A DNA stretch of 64,000 nt, from positions 40,138,501-40,202,500 of the forward strand of contig OX031057.1 in NCBI GenBank assembly GCA_943736015.1. Reading direction: 5' to 3'. This stretch comes from Tridacna crocea (taxonomy: Eukaryota; Mollusca; Bivalvia; Cardiida; Cardiidae). The position numbers and the translations under genes were made by a program. Below, in pieces: positions 45,599-56,477 of this stretch (position 1 is its first letter; each line of letters begins with the position of its first letter). Below the pieces are notes generated by a model. That model made no database searches and was not told the origin of the DNA. It worked only from the letters and a program-made list of their open reading frames with translations.

Positions 45599-48500
45599 GT
45601 AAGTTTGATGGGTTTTCGTGTGATATTCAATTTCGAAAAAAAGAAATCTGTAGACTGGACTAAAGTAAATGAATACAGAAAACTTTATGAATAAAAAGAA
45701 CGTTATGAATGACACCCTTCATTGAATAGTGATAATTCGAAAATTGAGAGTGACCAGAAATGATTTTTTTATGAAGGCAAGTAATTTCTAGCTTATATTC
45801 TGGTCTCCATTCTTAATTTCATGAAGTTGTTTCCTTATCATCACGGAATACGGACACTCGAGGTTAAAATGTTTGGTTTATAGAAAGATACATTGAGTGC
45901 CCATGCTTACCAGTGATTACCTGTATGAATACATGTTTGTGTCTTCTAATAAAATTAAAGGCATGAAAAGAAAAATAACCACATGACAAAAGGCATATCA
46001 TGCCAATATTGAAAAAAATATTCCTTTTTTTTTTTTTATAGAATTACTAACATATAATCATTTACCTACTTACAGACAGAGCTTGGCAAACCCAAAAGGA
46101 GAGGTGTTTTGATTCCAGATGGCTTAACATATGGAAGACCTAATGCCACTAGAGATGGTGGTTCATCTGAAGGTATTATTTCTGCATCTTTAACAAACAG
46201 CTTTATTTTTATGACATTTTATCCCAATAATTCACAGATATTTTGTATTACTTCCGTACCAGGATACCTTTTGTAAACATTGAGCAAGTAACAGCAACTG
46301 CTAATGTAATCATTATGCAATTAATTAATTTTTCTGCTGGTTATGATATAATTTAATTTTTTAGTTAGTTTTCTAACTGATAATTGATAGGAAGAATTTC
46401 AGACAATCTGTCATTCATAAAGTTTTAAATGAACTCACTACCATATTCGGTTTCCCCCATATTCAGAAAACTTTTCTGAATGCGAACTACTTCAAAATGG
46501 TGTAGAGGAAGAAGAACAGTTGCAAATAGAGAGTAATTCCTCTTGGTACTGCAATGTTTATACTCATATTCATGCATGGAAACTTGATGTTTATTTATTA
46601 TTATGCAGAGATGTTTTCAAAGTTGCATTCTGAGTTTGTTTTGGAAAGTAATGAGTTAATATTTAATAGATAATAAAGATAATATTGGAAACTATAATTC
46701 AGTGACACATATATATTCAATGAATAGCATATTTTATGTGTAAAAGATATATGATCTGACAGGAATTAGCATCTGAGAAATTTCTGTCAAACAAGTCTGT
46801 AAAAATATGCAAACAATAAAACCTCTGGCAAGGCAAACAATTAAACCTCTGGCAAGCATGATAATGTTTTATAGATGATTTTAATCAAACCATATCTGAA
46901 AAGCAAAGAAATGTCAGATATGACTTTATCATATACCAATATCCAAAAAAATAAAAGGTCAGAATTTGCAAAACCACACATGTGCACATGGGGAATTTCC
47001 AAGAATGAACCTTGACTCACTGCTCTGAAGAAATTTAAAATAGTGTCACATTCAGTGTCAGATAATGCTTATCTTGAATATGTGATAGATAAGAAAATTT
47101 GTAATTACATGCACTTTATTACACTTAAACAATGGAGGCTATGTGATACCCTATAGATCTCCCCCAAGTTTTAACTCTTCACCAAACAACAAAATTCTGA
47201 CTTGTACTAAGGGAAAGCATTTACAGTAAACAATTACGATAGAGATAAAATGATGGCAATTTTCTTTGAAAGGGGAAAAAACAAAGTCAGAAAAAGAGAG
47301 CATTTTCTCCTTTCCCTTCAGTGTTTTTTAAAAGCCCTTTCTGTAGGGGTCAGTAGAAATTATGATCGTTTGGGAAATCATTCAGTACTATTTCTCTTTA
47401 CAGCTTTACATGGATGGCCCACGCTAAATTCAACATCTTTGCCATTTGCAAGAAAAGAGAAACAAGCCCAAAGAGATTTCATGACTTTAAATAAAGCAGC
47501 AGTATCTGCAGGTATGGTTTGTTTCGGGTTTTCACTGTTTCTCTCATATTTTTGTCTCTTAAACCTTAACTGTTTACCAAAGAATCCCTGGTTTTTGTGA
47601 CCCTGATATAGAAGCCTTTTTGAAAACATTTGGGGAAAAGGAGAAATGCTTGTAACCAGCATTTTCTCCTATTCCCACAATGTTTTCTACCCTTCTGGAA
47701 ATAGATTTCAATTTTTGAGCGATATTTATTTTGTCGTTGGCAAGTGTTCTTAATTTTGACAAGTCTAAAATTTTGTCCTTTGCTAAAGATTTAAAGAGAA
47801 TTTCTCAACAGTTTACTACAGTTGCCTTGGCTGCCAGTGTAGATCTAGATTGGCTGCACAAAATATGCAGCCTAATCTTTGATTTAGATTCTCTGTTTTG
47901 CTGAAACACTCTAGACTAAAGCAACCTTGAAATTGCGATTATTTGAAAATATATATCCGTTACCACACAGAAAATTTTTACACCTATCGAAATTGAAAGC
48001 ATTTGCAGATGACAATTTCAAAGTGGCTGAAATGGTACAATTTTACTTTCATAGGGTAGAAAACTTAGTGGGAAAAAGAGAAAATGCTGGTTACCTACAT
48101 TTTCTCCTTTTCCCACAATGTTTTCGAAAGGTTTATTTCTCAGGGACGTCAAAAGTAGGGATTCTGTGGTAATGGGTTAATCGTGAATGACTATTTCAGC
48201 ACTTAGCATTTCGATGTCAGCATTTCAATATGTCTATTTATAGGGGCAATGAATCAGATTTCTTTTCACAAGTGTACTTGATATACGGTTGCGATATACA
48301 AGTACCGGTAGATTTACAATAAGCCAGTTTTGTAATTAATATTAAAATAAACCAGCCTATTTTTTTATTCTTTTCTATATTTAATGTTGCATTGCACCCA
48401 CACCCTCTCTGTTTCTTGCTCTCTCTTACTCTCTCTCTCTCAGCTTTCTTACTAAGAAGAGAATGTATGAAATAAGAACTAAAGACATATGGAGAGTTGT

Positions 48501-51500
48501 TATACATTGTTTATATATAAGTAGAAAAATACTTAGTAGAGATCAAAGGTATTTTTGTAATATTATCCTTACTACATACAAGAGGGCCAAGATGGCCCTG
48601 GATCACTCACCTGAATTTTTGAGATGACCATAGCCTATTTTTTTCTGAGGTATTGAAACATTGGAACCAAAATTATTATTTTGCCAAGCAATTTTCAAAA
48701 GGTCACCTGTAAAAGTCATTTCAAAATCTGACCATCAGTTTCAGAAAGAAGAATTTTTAAAAATTCTTCATGTCCATATAAGTGCAAGTAGCCCCCATTC
48801 ATCAGAGCCATGTTTCTTGTTGGACCAAAATTTTACAAACAAGTTTTGAAAAGGGTCACCCAAGGAACATTGCTGAGAAATTCTTTTAAAATCTGACCAG
48901 GGGTTTCAGAGAAAGAAGAATTTTCAAGAATTTCTTCATTTCTGTATAGTGCAAGTAGCCCCCATTCACCAAAGCCATGTTTCTTCAGGGATCAAAATTT
49001 CACAAATACTTTTTGAAAAGGGTCACCAAAGGAACATCTCTGTATAATTATTTCAAAATCTGACCAGCTGTTTCAGAGTTCTAAGAAGAATTTTCAAGAA
49101 TTTCTTCATTTCCATATAGTGCAAGTAGCCCCCGTTCACTAGAGCCATGTTTCTTGACAGATCAAAATTTCGCGAACAGTTTTTGAAAAGGGTCATCCAA
49201 GGAACATCTCTATGAAATTATTTCAAAATCTGTCCAGCCGTTTCAGAGAAGAATTTTCAAGAATTTCTTCATTTCCTTATAGTGCAAGTAGCCCCCATTC
49301 ACCAGAGCCATGTTTCTTGACCGATCAAAATTTCGCGAACACTTTTTGAAAAGGGTCACTCAAAGAACATCCCTGAGAAACTATTTCAAAATCTGACCAG
49401 CGGTTTCAGAGAAAGAAAAATTTTCAAGAATTTCTTCATTTCTGTATAGTGCAAGTAGCCCCCATTCACCAGAGCCATGTTTCTTGACGGATCAAAATTT
49501 CACGAACACTTTTTGAAAAGGTCACCCAAAGAACATCTTTGTGAAATTATTTTAAAATCTGGCCTGCGGTTTCAGAGAAGAAGATTTTTAAAGAATTTCT
49601 TAAAAAATTCCATTTGGTTGCCATAGCAACCAGGGTTTTTGATGGAATCAAATTCTGTGAAAACGTTTTAAAGAGGACCTTCCAAGGAACATTCCAGCCA
49701 AGTTTGGTCCAAATTGGCCCAGTGGTTTAGGAGGAGTTGATGTTTAAAGAATTGTTGACGACGCATGACAGACAACGAACACCGGGCGATCCTAAAAGCT
49801 CCCCTTGAGCACGTTGTGCTCAGGTGAGCTAATAAAACAGGATGGCTTTTGAACCTATTTGTTGAAAATTTTATCTAAAGCATTTACCAAATAAACATAT
49901 AATATAAACACCAGTAAGAAAAAGGCTTGTGAAATATGGTACGTAGAAAATGTTAGCATAACCAGCATTTTCCCCTTTTCCAATGATGTTTTTCATAAGC
50001 CTACTGCATCATGGTGCAAAAATCATAAGATCAGATGGTAAAGTGTTCATTTCATTTATAAACTGCTATATTACCTACAGGTTTAGTGACAGCTCAAGAT
50101 CAGTATCAATTCAGAGCAACACATGATGTTCGCAGAAAAACACAGAGTGAAGACAATCAGAGAAGTCGGACACGTAGAATGCCTCCCTCCATGGTGTATG
50201 GAATCTCCACGAGGTGGGTTTGTTGAAATTTCGAAACCTTTTTTCCAAATGAATAGGTATTTTGATCATTTTCCAAATGAACAGGATTTTGATCATCGAT
50301 CCTAGTAAGAAAACTCTAAAAAATTATGGGAAACAGAGAAAATGCTGATAAATAGCATTTCTCCTGTTCTCAAAATGTTAGGGATGGCAACAAGTAACAC
50401 TATGGTCACAATGTGAAACTGCCGCCTGCCGATTTTTAGACATGGGTGGATTCTTAAAATTACATGCCGCCGGCCGATTTTTTACAAATCGGTGAGAGTG
50501 GTCATAAATAACTGCCAGTAAAAGGCCGCCTGGCGGGTTCCGGGCAGCGGCAGGCAGTTTCTTAAGTTCGAGGGGCGTGGGGTGTCATCAGGGTGTCGGC
50601 CGGTGGCAGTAAGGCGACAGTCCGGCAGCCGTCAGATTTTACCTGCCACCGCCCGGCGGCCTGGCGGATACCGACCATTTACAACTGACACCGGCCGGCG
50701 ATTGGGCGTTCAAACTGCCACCGACAGGCGCCCGCCCGATAATCTGACGGCGGCAGGCTGGTTTACGGGGGATATATATACATGTAGCTAGATTGCTCTC
50801 GTATCACTACAAAGTGTTCATCATTATTATCAACCACAAGATAAATAGATCTAATTTTTAAGAAATTTTTCCTTCCAACAAGTTGCCCCTAAAGGCAAGG
50901 GGCAAGACAAAGCGCCAGCACCGAAGCACAAGAGACCAGAGCCCAACCCAGCAATATGCAAGTCTCTGAGTCGCCCTGGTGCTGTTAGAATCGCCATGAC
51001 GACAATTTCTTATTGTGAATAGCCTCGGATTTATAATCAGGGGCCTGGGAGTCTGCAATCAGCAGATCGCTATTCTACCACCTACCAACACCGACAGTCG
51101 CCTTCCATCTGCTTTTCAATCTCCGCCCTGCCGCCGGCAGATATTTTGAAATCGCGCGGTGGCATGTCGGTAGCATAACGGTAGCAGGCCGGATGCTGGA
51201 GAGTGGCAGTTAGTTCCTACGGATCGCCGGCCGGAGATTGAAGGCCCTCGAACCCCGTGACGACCGAGTAAAAATCGCGCTGCCGCCCGTCTGCCGCTTG
51301 AATGCCACCGCGCGACCACGACATGCGCCCGGCCGGCGCCCTGACGACAGCCACAATTGGAAAAAATCGGCCTGTGGCAGTCAGAATTTTAACTTTTTCT
51401 TAAAACTTCAGCGGCGTCCTGGCGGCGTCTAAAATGCCGCCTGCCGCCTGCCGATTGTGCCTGCCATCGAGCTGCCACCGGGCTGCCACCGGCCGAATTT

Positions 51501-54026
51501 GAGTGAAAACTGGCAGTTACCACGCCGGCAGGCGGCATTTACTGATTTGTGACCGTACTATAACCGGTTAACCGAGTACTCGATTGAACGTCTGAGTATC
51601 GATTACGGAATTTGATATTCGAGCACTCGTGTTTTTTTTAAAAATGTACCATTTTGCTTCCCGAGGAATTGCAGACAACAAAAAAAAAAAGTGACTGGAA
51701 ATTTGTTTTTTGAAGGGTAGAAAACATGGTGTAAAAAGGAGAAAATGCTGGTTACCAGCATTTTCTCCTTTTCCCACAATGTTTTCTAAAGGCTTCTTTC
51801 TCAGGGTCGTCAAAAGTAGGGATTGTGTGGTAATGGGTTAACTCATTACCAAATGACAAAATGTTAGGTTTGTCCAAATCGAAAGCATTTGCAGATGACA
51901 AAATAAAAGTGACTCAAAATTTGAAATTGTTTTGTGAAGGGTAGAAAACATTGTGGGAAAAGGAGAAAATGCTGGTAACAAGCATTTTCTCCTTTTTCCA
52001 CAATGTTTACTCAAGGCTTCTTTCCAAAATATTTTCTAAGGGCTTCTTTCTCAGGGTCGTCAAAAGTAGGGATTGTGTGGTAATGGGTTAAAGAATAATA
52101 AACTGGTTGTATGTGTTATTAATCTGTTACTAGAATGGAGTGTGATGCTGTTGAACAAATGATTGTGAAGGACAAGCTTTGTATCCTCATCAAGCCCCAA
52201 TTTGTGTGATAGCTTTTTTTATCACATAACCTCCCTTAATTGTTCTCAGTGTAATATACCCATTACGAATTTTCTTATCTTATACACGTGTAATATCACA
52301 ATTGTGTGACGTCATATTTGACATCATTTTGAACATTTTTCATAGAAATGAACAGGGCTTATTGATATAACAGCGGGTTCATCTTTAGATGTTTTTTTCA
52401 TCTTCTGATCTATCATTTGCGAAATATCATTATGTGATAAAAAGAATCTGACATTCGGTGGCATTTAAGATGAAATTTTATTGAACTCGCCAAGAAAAAA
52501 TGTTATTAAGCTCACCAAAGGCTCGCTTAATAACATTTTCCCTAGACTCGTTTAATAAAGTTTTATCTCAAAAGCCAACTCATGTCAGATCCTATATGTA
52601 TGTGATATAAATCTGTCACTAGAATAGGGTGTGATGTGGTTGAAAAAAATTAGTGTGAAGGACAAGTTTTTCAATCTCATCAAACCCCCATTTGTGTGAC
52701 AGCTCTCTGTATCACACACAATCTGGTTGATTGTCCTAATCGTTATATTCCTAACTCACCATTTTTATTCTAATAATCATGAAGAATGGCACGGTATGAG
52801 CAAAATAGGAAAAAAACCGAGTTTGAGGAAGCATTCCAAAATCATTTTGTCACTAGTGATAATATCAAAATTATCATCAGTACTAGTGTTGATATTCATG
52901 GTGAATCCCAGTAACTCACTGATTGGTAAAAAATAAAACATTTGTTAACCCTTTACTCCATTTACTTATTTCTACGCATTGCTTGTAGGAGCCTTTGGAA
53001 AACATTGTGGCAAAAGGTGAAATTGCTCGTGACGAGCAATTTCACCTTTTGCCACAATGTTTTCTACACTGTCAAAAGGTGTCCTATACACATAAGAAAC
53101 GGCTTCATCCCTGCTGTTATTTAGGGTCAATTAGAGATACATGTACATGTACCATAGAAATGCCCTATGGGGTAAAGGGTTAACATTAGTAGTGGATAAA
53201 AACATTTTTTGACCGTTTTTTATTTAGACAAGTGAGAAAATTGGAATTTTAACATTATTGCTACAAACAATTTCTCGCTGAAATAAAAGCTAAAATCGAG
53301 ATAAACTTGTACAAGAAGCATACAAATTATCTAGAGATGTATTACATTTTCTGCTCAGTTGTTTTCATTGAAGAAAAGTCAAAATGATATAGCTCTGTTG
53401 TCACCAGTATCTATGCCATTGTCACGCAAAAACTCTGACATTTTCTCATATTTCTTTTTACTACTGAATATGTTTACTTCAAAGTTGTACTAGTTGTTAA
53501 CTGTCAAACAGGGGTGTCCTACCATAAGAAAAGGTAATCCAGGAATAATTGCCATTCAGTTATGCCCCTTTTGATTTCGACTTTTTACAGAAAAAATGCA
53601 GGTTTATATATGACGTGCAACACACGAATAGGGGCATTCGGACATTTGCGTAAAGTGTCGTCTCGGATTAGCCTGCACAGTCTGTGCAGGCTAATCTGAG
53701 AGGACGCTTTTTGTTTCTATGTAATTTTCTATTTTTCGCAAGTCTACTGAAGCACAAAATATAATGAAGTTGTAAAGTGCCGTCTCGGATTAGCCTGCGC
53801 TGACTGAAAAATCCGAGACAACACTTTACGCAAATGTCCGAATACCCCTTTTGGCAGGTTGCACGCTATGTTATATACTTCATTTGTAAGATCACTCTTA
53901 GAGCTCAAGTTGTTATTTTTCAGGCCATCCACTCCTATTTTTGACCTTCTAGAACACAAATATCAAGATAAATGGCTTCAGCAGAGACGTCAGTTAGAAC
54001 TGGCCAAACGTCAAGAGGAAAATAAG
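45494..54026 (+). CDS. CFAP77: CFAP77 homologue, exons 1-5
   Basis: Spliced exons 45494-45598, 46076-46172, 47404-47511, 50081-50213 and 53924-54026. All are GT/AG with phases 0, 1, 1, 2 and 0 leaving each exon, giving 182 residues with no internal stop. Hallmarks: NPFAF near the N-terminus, GVLIPDGLTYGRPNATRDGG (46-65), DFMTLNKAAVSAGLVTA (90s-108), THDVRRK, MVYGISTRPSTPIFDLLEHK and a charged coiled-coil-like end (KWLQQRRQLELAKRQEENK). I recognise these as CFAP77 (DUF4483), a protein of motile-cilium doublet microtubules. Vertebrate proteins continue further, so at least one more coding exon is expected downstream. Expression in ciliated tissue and sperm would be expected. Confidence 0.82.
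46076..46172 (+). CDS. CFAP77: CFAP77 exon 2
   Basis: Acceptor TTTACCTACTTACAG; donor GAAG|GTATTA, phase 1. Residues 36-67, TELGKPKRRGVLIPDGLTYG and RPNATRDGGSSE. The PDG-x-TYGR motif is a strong family marker. Confidence 0.86.
46467..46532 (+). CDS. Candidate CFAP77 cassette exon 2b
   Basis: 66 nt open in the required frame: acceptor TTTCCCCCATATTCAG, donor AGA|GTAATT. It would insert an acidic 22-residue segment (ENFSECELLQNGVEEEEQLQ...) between exons 2 and 3 without shifting phase 1. It has no counterpart I recall in other CFAP77 proteins. Could be an optional exon or chance. Confidence 0.35.
46540..47165. other. CFAP77 intron 2, unique-looking AT-rich sequence
   Basis: No repeat family or exon is recognised; AATTAAACCTCTGGCAAG appears twice in near-direct repeat at about 46820 and 46840. 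Confidence 0.4.
47171..47386 (-). mobile_element. Diverged TTAA MITE ending at the exon 3 acceptor
   Basis: TTAACTCTTCACCAAACAAC left; hairpin almost destroyed; GATCGTTTGGGAAATCATT right. Only about 17 bp separate it from the CFAP77 exon 3 acceptor, so the branch point probably lies inside it. Confidence 0.65.
47404..47511 (+). CDS. CFAP77: CFAP77 exon 3
   Basis: Acceptor ATTTCTCTTTACAG; donor GCAG|GTATGG; phase 1 in and out. Codes ALHGWPTLNSTSLPFARKEK and QAQRDFMTLNKAAVSA, residues 68-103. Confidence 0.86.
47566..47794 (+). mobile_element. TTAA MITE, subfamily A
   Basis: Starts 55 bp after the exon 3 donor; core GCTTGTAACCAGC with one change; right TTAA intact. Confidence 0.76.
47836..47894. 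repeat. Short hairpin, 'GATCAGACTGCAC' family, diverged
   Basis: CAGTGTAGATCTAGATTGGCTG versus CAGCCTAATCTTTGATTTAG; arms only partly paired. Confidence 0.45.
47954..48180 (-). mobile_element. TTAA MITE, subfamily A
   Basis: Left end decayed (ATATCCGTTACCACACAG), right TTAA intact, hairpin with three mismatches. Confidence 0.74.
48578..49834 (+). mobile_element. 1.25-kb element with internal 163-170-bp tandem units
   Basis: Starts ACAAGAGGGCCAAGATGGCC and ends CGTTGTGCTCAGGTGAGCTA. Five GCAAGTAGCCCCCRTTCACY units start at 48784, 48951, 49121, 49284 and 49451. Both ends carry a CTCACCTGA motif in inverted sense. No coding frame. A type of repeat I associate with bivalve and other invertebrate genomes, probably a non-autonomous DNA transposon. 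In CFAP77 intron 3. Confidence 0.7.
49880..50045 (+). mobile_element. Degenerate TTAA MITE
   Basis: TAACCAGCATTTTCCCCTTTTCC and AGATGGTAAAGTGTTCA remain. Ends about 35 bp before the exon 4 acceptor. Confidence 0.5.
50081..50213 (+). CDS. CFAP77: CFAP77 exon 4
   Basis: Acceptor ATATTACCTACAG; donor ACGAG|GTGGGT; phase 1 in, 2 out. Codes GLVTAQDQYQFRATHDVRRK, a basic polar linker and PPSMVYGIST, residues 104-147. Confidence 0.85.
50404..51556. mobile_element. 1.15-kb GC-rich element with GGTCACAA inverted ends
   Basis: Left GGTCACAATGTGAAACTGCC and right complement GGTCACAAATCAGTAAATGCC align as inverted ends. Flanks carry ACTAT at 50399-50403 and 51557-51561. Internally dense in GCCGCCTGCCGG-like short palindromes, unlike anything nearby; the middle (50780-51060) is of ordinary composition. 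No credible frame. Confidence 0.65.
51660..51841 (-). mobile_element. TTAA MITE, subfamily A, left-truncated
   Basis: Starts in TTGCAGACAAC after the GC-rich element; shares its right TTAA (51838-51841) with the next copy. Confidence 0.75.
51838..52091 (-). mobile_element. TTAA MITE, subfamily A, with small tandem duplication
   Basis: Same orientation as the previous copy. The post-hairpin GGCTTCTTTC segment is repeated, adding about 25 bp. Confidence 0.8.
52100..52725. repeat. Pair of 110-bp direct repeats around an inverted repeat
   Basis: 'GTTACTAGAATGGAGTGTGATG...TTTGTGTGATAGC' (52126-52215) recurs as 'GTCACTAGAATAGGGTGTGATG...TTTGTGTGACAGC' (52612-52703). Between them TTTATTGAACTCGCCAAG and CTCGTTTAATAAAGTTTTAT are partly inverted. 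An LTR-like layout, but far too short for an LTR element. Confidence 0.45.
52945..53183 (+). mobile_element. TTAA MITE, subfamily C
   Basis: Perfect hairpin GCAAAAGGTGAAATTGCTCG; small ACATGTACATGT insertion in the right part. Confidence 0.83.
53612..53867. mobile_element. Double-hairpin element, copy 7
   Basis: First hairpin intact; second has lost part of its right arm (CTGAAAAATCCGAGAC). Ends 57 bp before CFAP77 exon 5. Confidence 0.74.
53924..54026 (+). CDS. CFAP77: CFAP77 exon 5
   Basis: Acceptor GTTGTTATTTTTCAG; donor AATAAG|GTATGC; phase 2 in, 0 out. Codes PSTPIFDLLEHKYQDKWLQQ and RRQLELAKRQEENK, residues 149-182. Confidence 0.86.
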
Positions 54027-54436
54027 GTATGCAATACATTTTTCACAGTTTCTGATTCTCGCAAACAAGCATGTGACCTGTTTCTCAAATTTGACAGAAT
54101 TGGAAAGAGAAGGAGAAATTGTCATGATGACAAGTGGAGAAAATGCTTATTTGAGCAATTTCTGCGTTTGCCAAAATGTTGTCATTTTGTTTGAGTTACC
54201 CAGTAGATCTGTCAAAGTTTGTTCATATAGGGAAAGGCTTTATTGCATGACTGAATGCACTGTTAGTGTTAAAGTTTGTTTTACCTTATTTTAATCACTT
54301 TATTTCAGCACTGCAGTTCTTTGAGAGCGTTTAGGCATAATAATTAAAAGAAAAGTTTATCTTATGAATTAATGATAAATATATATATATACAAAAGATA
54401 CATTTACCTTTCTCATACTGAAGATACTTAAGTTTC

Positions 54437-54664
54437 TTAACCCTTTACTCCATAAATACTCATTTCTAAGCATTGCTTGTAGGAGCCTTTGAAAAACATT
54501 GTGGCGAAAGGTGAAATTGCTCGTCACGAGCAATTTCACCTTTTGCCACAATGTTTTCTGTGCTATCAAAAGGTGTCATATACATATAAGAAACTGCTTC
54601 ATCCTTGCTGTTATTTAGGGTCAAGTAGAGATACCATAGAAATCCCTTATGGGGTAAGGGTTAA
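54437..54664 (+). mobile_element. TTAA MITE, subfamily C
   Basis: Intact ends; core GCTCGTCACGAGC; one arm reads GTGGCGAAAGG against CCTTTTGCCAC. Confidence 0.82.
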
Positions 54665-54880
54665 GTGAGGATTGTAGCTAAAAGATTAGACTGCATAGAA
54701 TGTGCTGTCTGATCTACAGTGTACATGAAGAAGAGTTATATTCTGCTCAAAATAACCATAGAAACTTCACTCCAAGCAGACAGCTGGATCTTGCAGACCA
54801 CCTTTTGAAAACATCAAAGAACAAGGAGAAATTTAGTGTAGACAAAAAATCCTTCTATCATTTGTTATCATTTAGTAATT

Positions 54881-55097
54881 CGTACTCTTTATCAAATCAC
54901 AAAAAATTAAACTTCTCCAAATTCAGATCATTTGCAGAATACAAGTTAAAGGTGGCATAAATGATTGAAATTAAGAAAACTTAGTGGGAAAAGGAAGGAA
55001 TGCTGGTTGCCAGCATTTTCTCCTTTTTCCAAAATGTTATCAAAGGCTTTCTTTCTGAAGGGTTGTTATTAGTCCGGATTGCGTGGTAAAGGATTAA
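54881..55097 (-). mobile_element. Diverged TTAA MITE
   Basis: CGTACTCTTTATCAAATCAC left; GCTGGTTGCCAGC core; GTGGTAAAGGATTAA right. Confidence 0.65.
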
Positions 55098-55502
55098 TTC
55101 ATGTTGGCTATTGCCTTGGAATAGCTGTTGACCTATTTTGTGTAACAGATCCAATTTTAGACAAAGCAAACTTTATTGCATATTTTTCACAACAGCCAAA
55201 TTGAAGATAAGAAACATTGTTGGAAAGGGAAAATTGCTTGTAACAAGCAACTGGTCCTTTTGTAGCAAAAAAGTCAAACAAGATATCATGACTAAATCAA
55301 TGATAACAGAAAAGTACAGCTATATAGCGTCATGTGATTCTTTTAAAAAGTTAGAATTTTAGTTGTTGAAAAAAATGAGAACTACAGTTTAATATGCTGT
55401 GAACATCTTTAACAAATATTGGCATGTGTTTTACAAATTATGCATGTTCTTCTTAGAAGTAACCCTTATAGTTCCTCTCACAAGTTCAGTTGGCTTTGCA
55501 GG

Positions 55503-55560
55503 CTGTGTAGATAAAGATTAGACTGCACTTATCATGCAATCTGATCTTTGATCTTCATTT
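55503..55560. repeat. Short hairpin, 'GATCAGACTGCAC' family
   Basis: CTGTGTAGATAAAGATTAGACTGC with the complement across ACTTATCAT. Confidence 0.5.
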
Positions 55561-55703
55561 GCCACTTTGCTGGGACTAAAACATGTTTGAAATTACTATT
55601 TATTCAGTCTTATTGCAAGACTCAAACATAATGTCTGTTAAGTTTAGTTGGTGCTGTAAGGGTTAAAACTCTCTTATTTGTCTGCACATGGTTTGATATT
55701 TAG

Positions 55704-55745
55704 ATGGGAAGGAGCACCCACTCAGCTGGCATATTGAGTGATATT
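55704..55745 (+). CDS. Candidate CFAP77 microexon 6
   Basis: 42 nt between TTTGATATTTAG and GTGAGT, phase 0 in and out, coding MGRSTHSAGILSDI. It fits the phase of exon 5, but I cannot match the peptide to the family. Low confidence. Confidence 0.25.
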
Positions 55746-55954
55746 GTGAGTGTTTCATAATAGAAAAAAATCAACATGTGAAAAACTTTACTGAACATGC
55801 TTCAGACTTTCTTTTTTTAAGTATTCAATGGTTTTCAAAGATAAAGATTACATTCTCTTTCCAAAAAAGTATTCTACAAAAGACTGAGTGTTGACCTAGG
55901 AAAAGAGAGTTGAGTACATGTCTGTGAGGCTTTATAAAGAGCAAGTGATTAAAT

Positions 55955-56214
55955 GGCTTGTAACAGGCGAAAAGGTGCATTTGGACATTTTCTAAGTGTC
56001 GTCTTTGATCAGCCTGTGCAATCAGTGCAGGCTAATCCCAAACAACACTTTCCTTTTTTATGTAATTTTCTGTTTTGCACTTGTCTACTGAAAGACAAAA
56101 TCTAATGCAGTTGTAAAGTGCCATCTCAGATTTGCCTGTACGGACTGCGCAGGTTGATCCGATACAACACTTTATGCAAATGTCTGTATGCTCCTTTTTT
56201 GTGTATTTCAGGCC
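55955..56214. mobile_element. Double-hairpin element, copy 8
   Basis: Older copy with many transitions (GTCTTTGATCAGCCTGTGCA). End GTGTATTTCAGGCC. Confidence 0.7.
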
Positions 56215-56426
56215 ATATACCAGTGTAATGGATCCATAAAAATCCATTTTGTCAAACAAATGACTGAATGATAGGGTAAAATATCCTTGACATGCAGAAA
56301 ACTTAAAAATATAAAAAAATTTCATCCCAAATCAGCATGTGTGCAATGTGCAAATGTATTAAACCTTTTTTCCCTAGAGTATAGATCAAATATTTTTTTA
56401 CTAATGTCCTATTTGTTGATATGCAG

Positions 56427-56477
56427 ACCCATCTTAAAAAAGTGTACTTTCAGAAACTATCATGTTTTTTTCTATGA
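56427..56477 (+). CDS. Candidate CFAP77 terminal exon
   Basis: After TTGTTGATATGCAG a phase-0 frame reads THLKKVYFQKLSCFFL and stops at 56475-56477. An AATAAA at 56797-56802 would suit a 3' end, and the stretch between is free of repeats. The polypyrimidine tract is weak, and vertebrate proteins have a longer tail, so the true last exon may lie elsewhere. Confidence 0.25.
   Translation, partial: THLKKVYFQKLSCFFL

Noticed and set aside
3764-54664. Recurring palindromes reminiscent of a CRISPR array
   Set aside because: The units are dispersed irregularly, in both orientations, with transposon ends, in an intron-bearing eukaryotic sequence.
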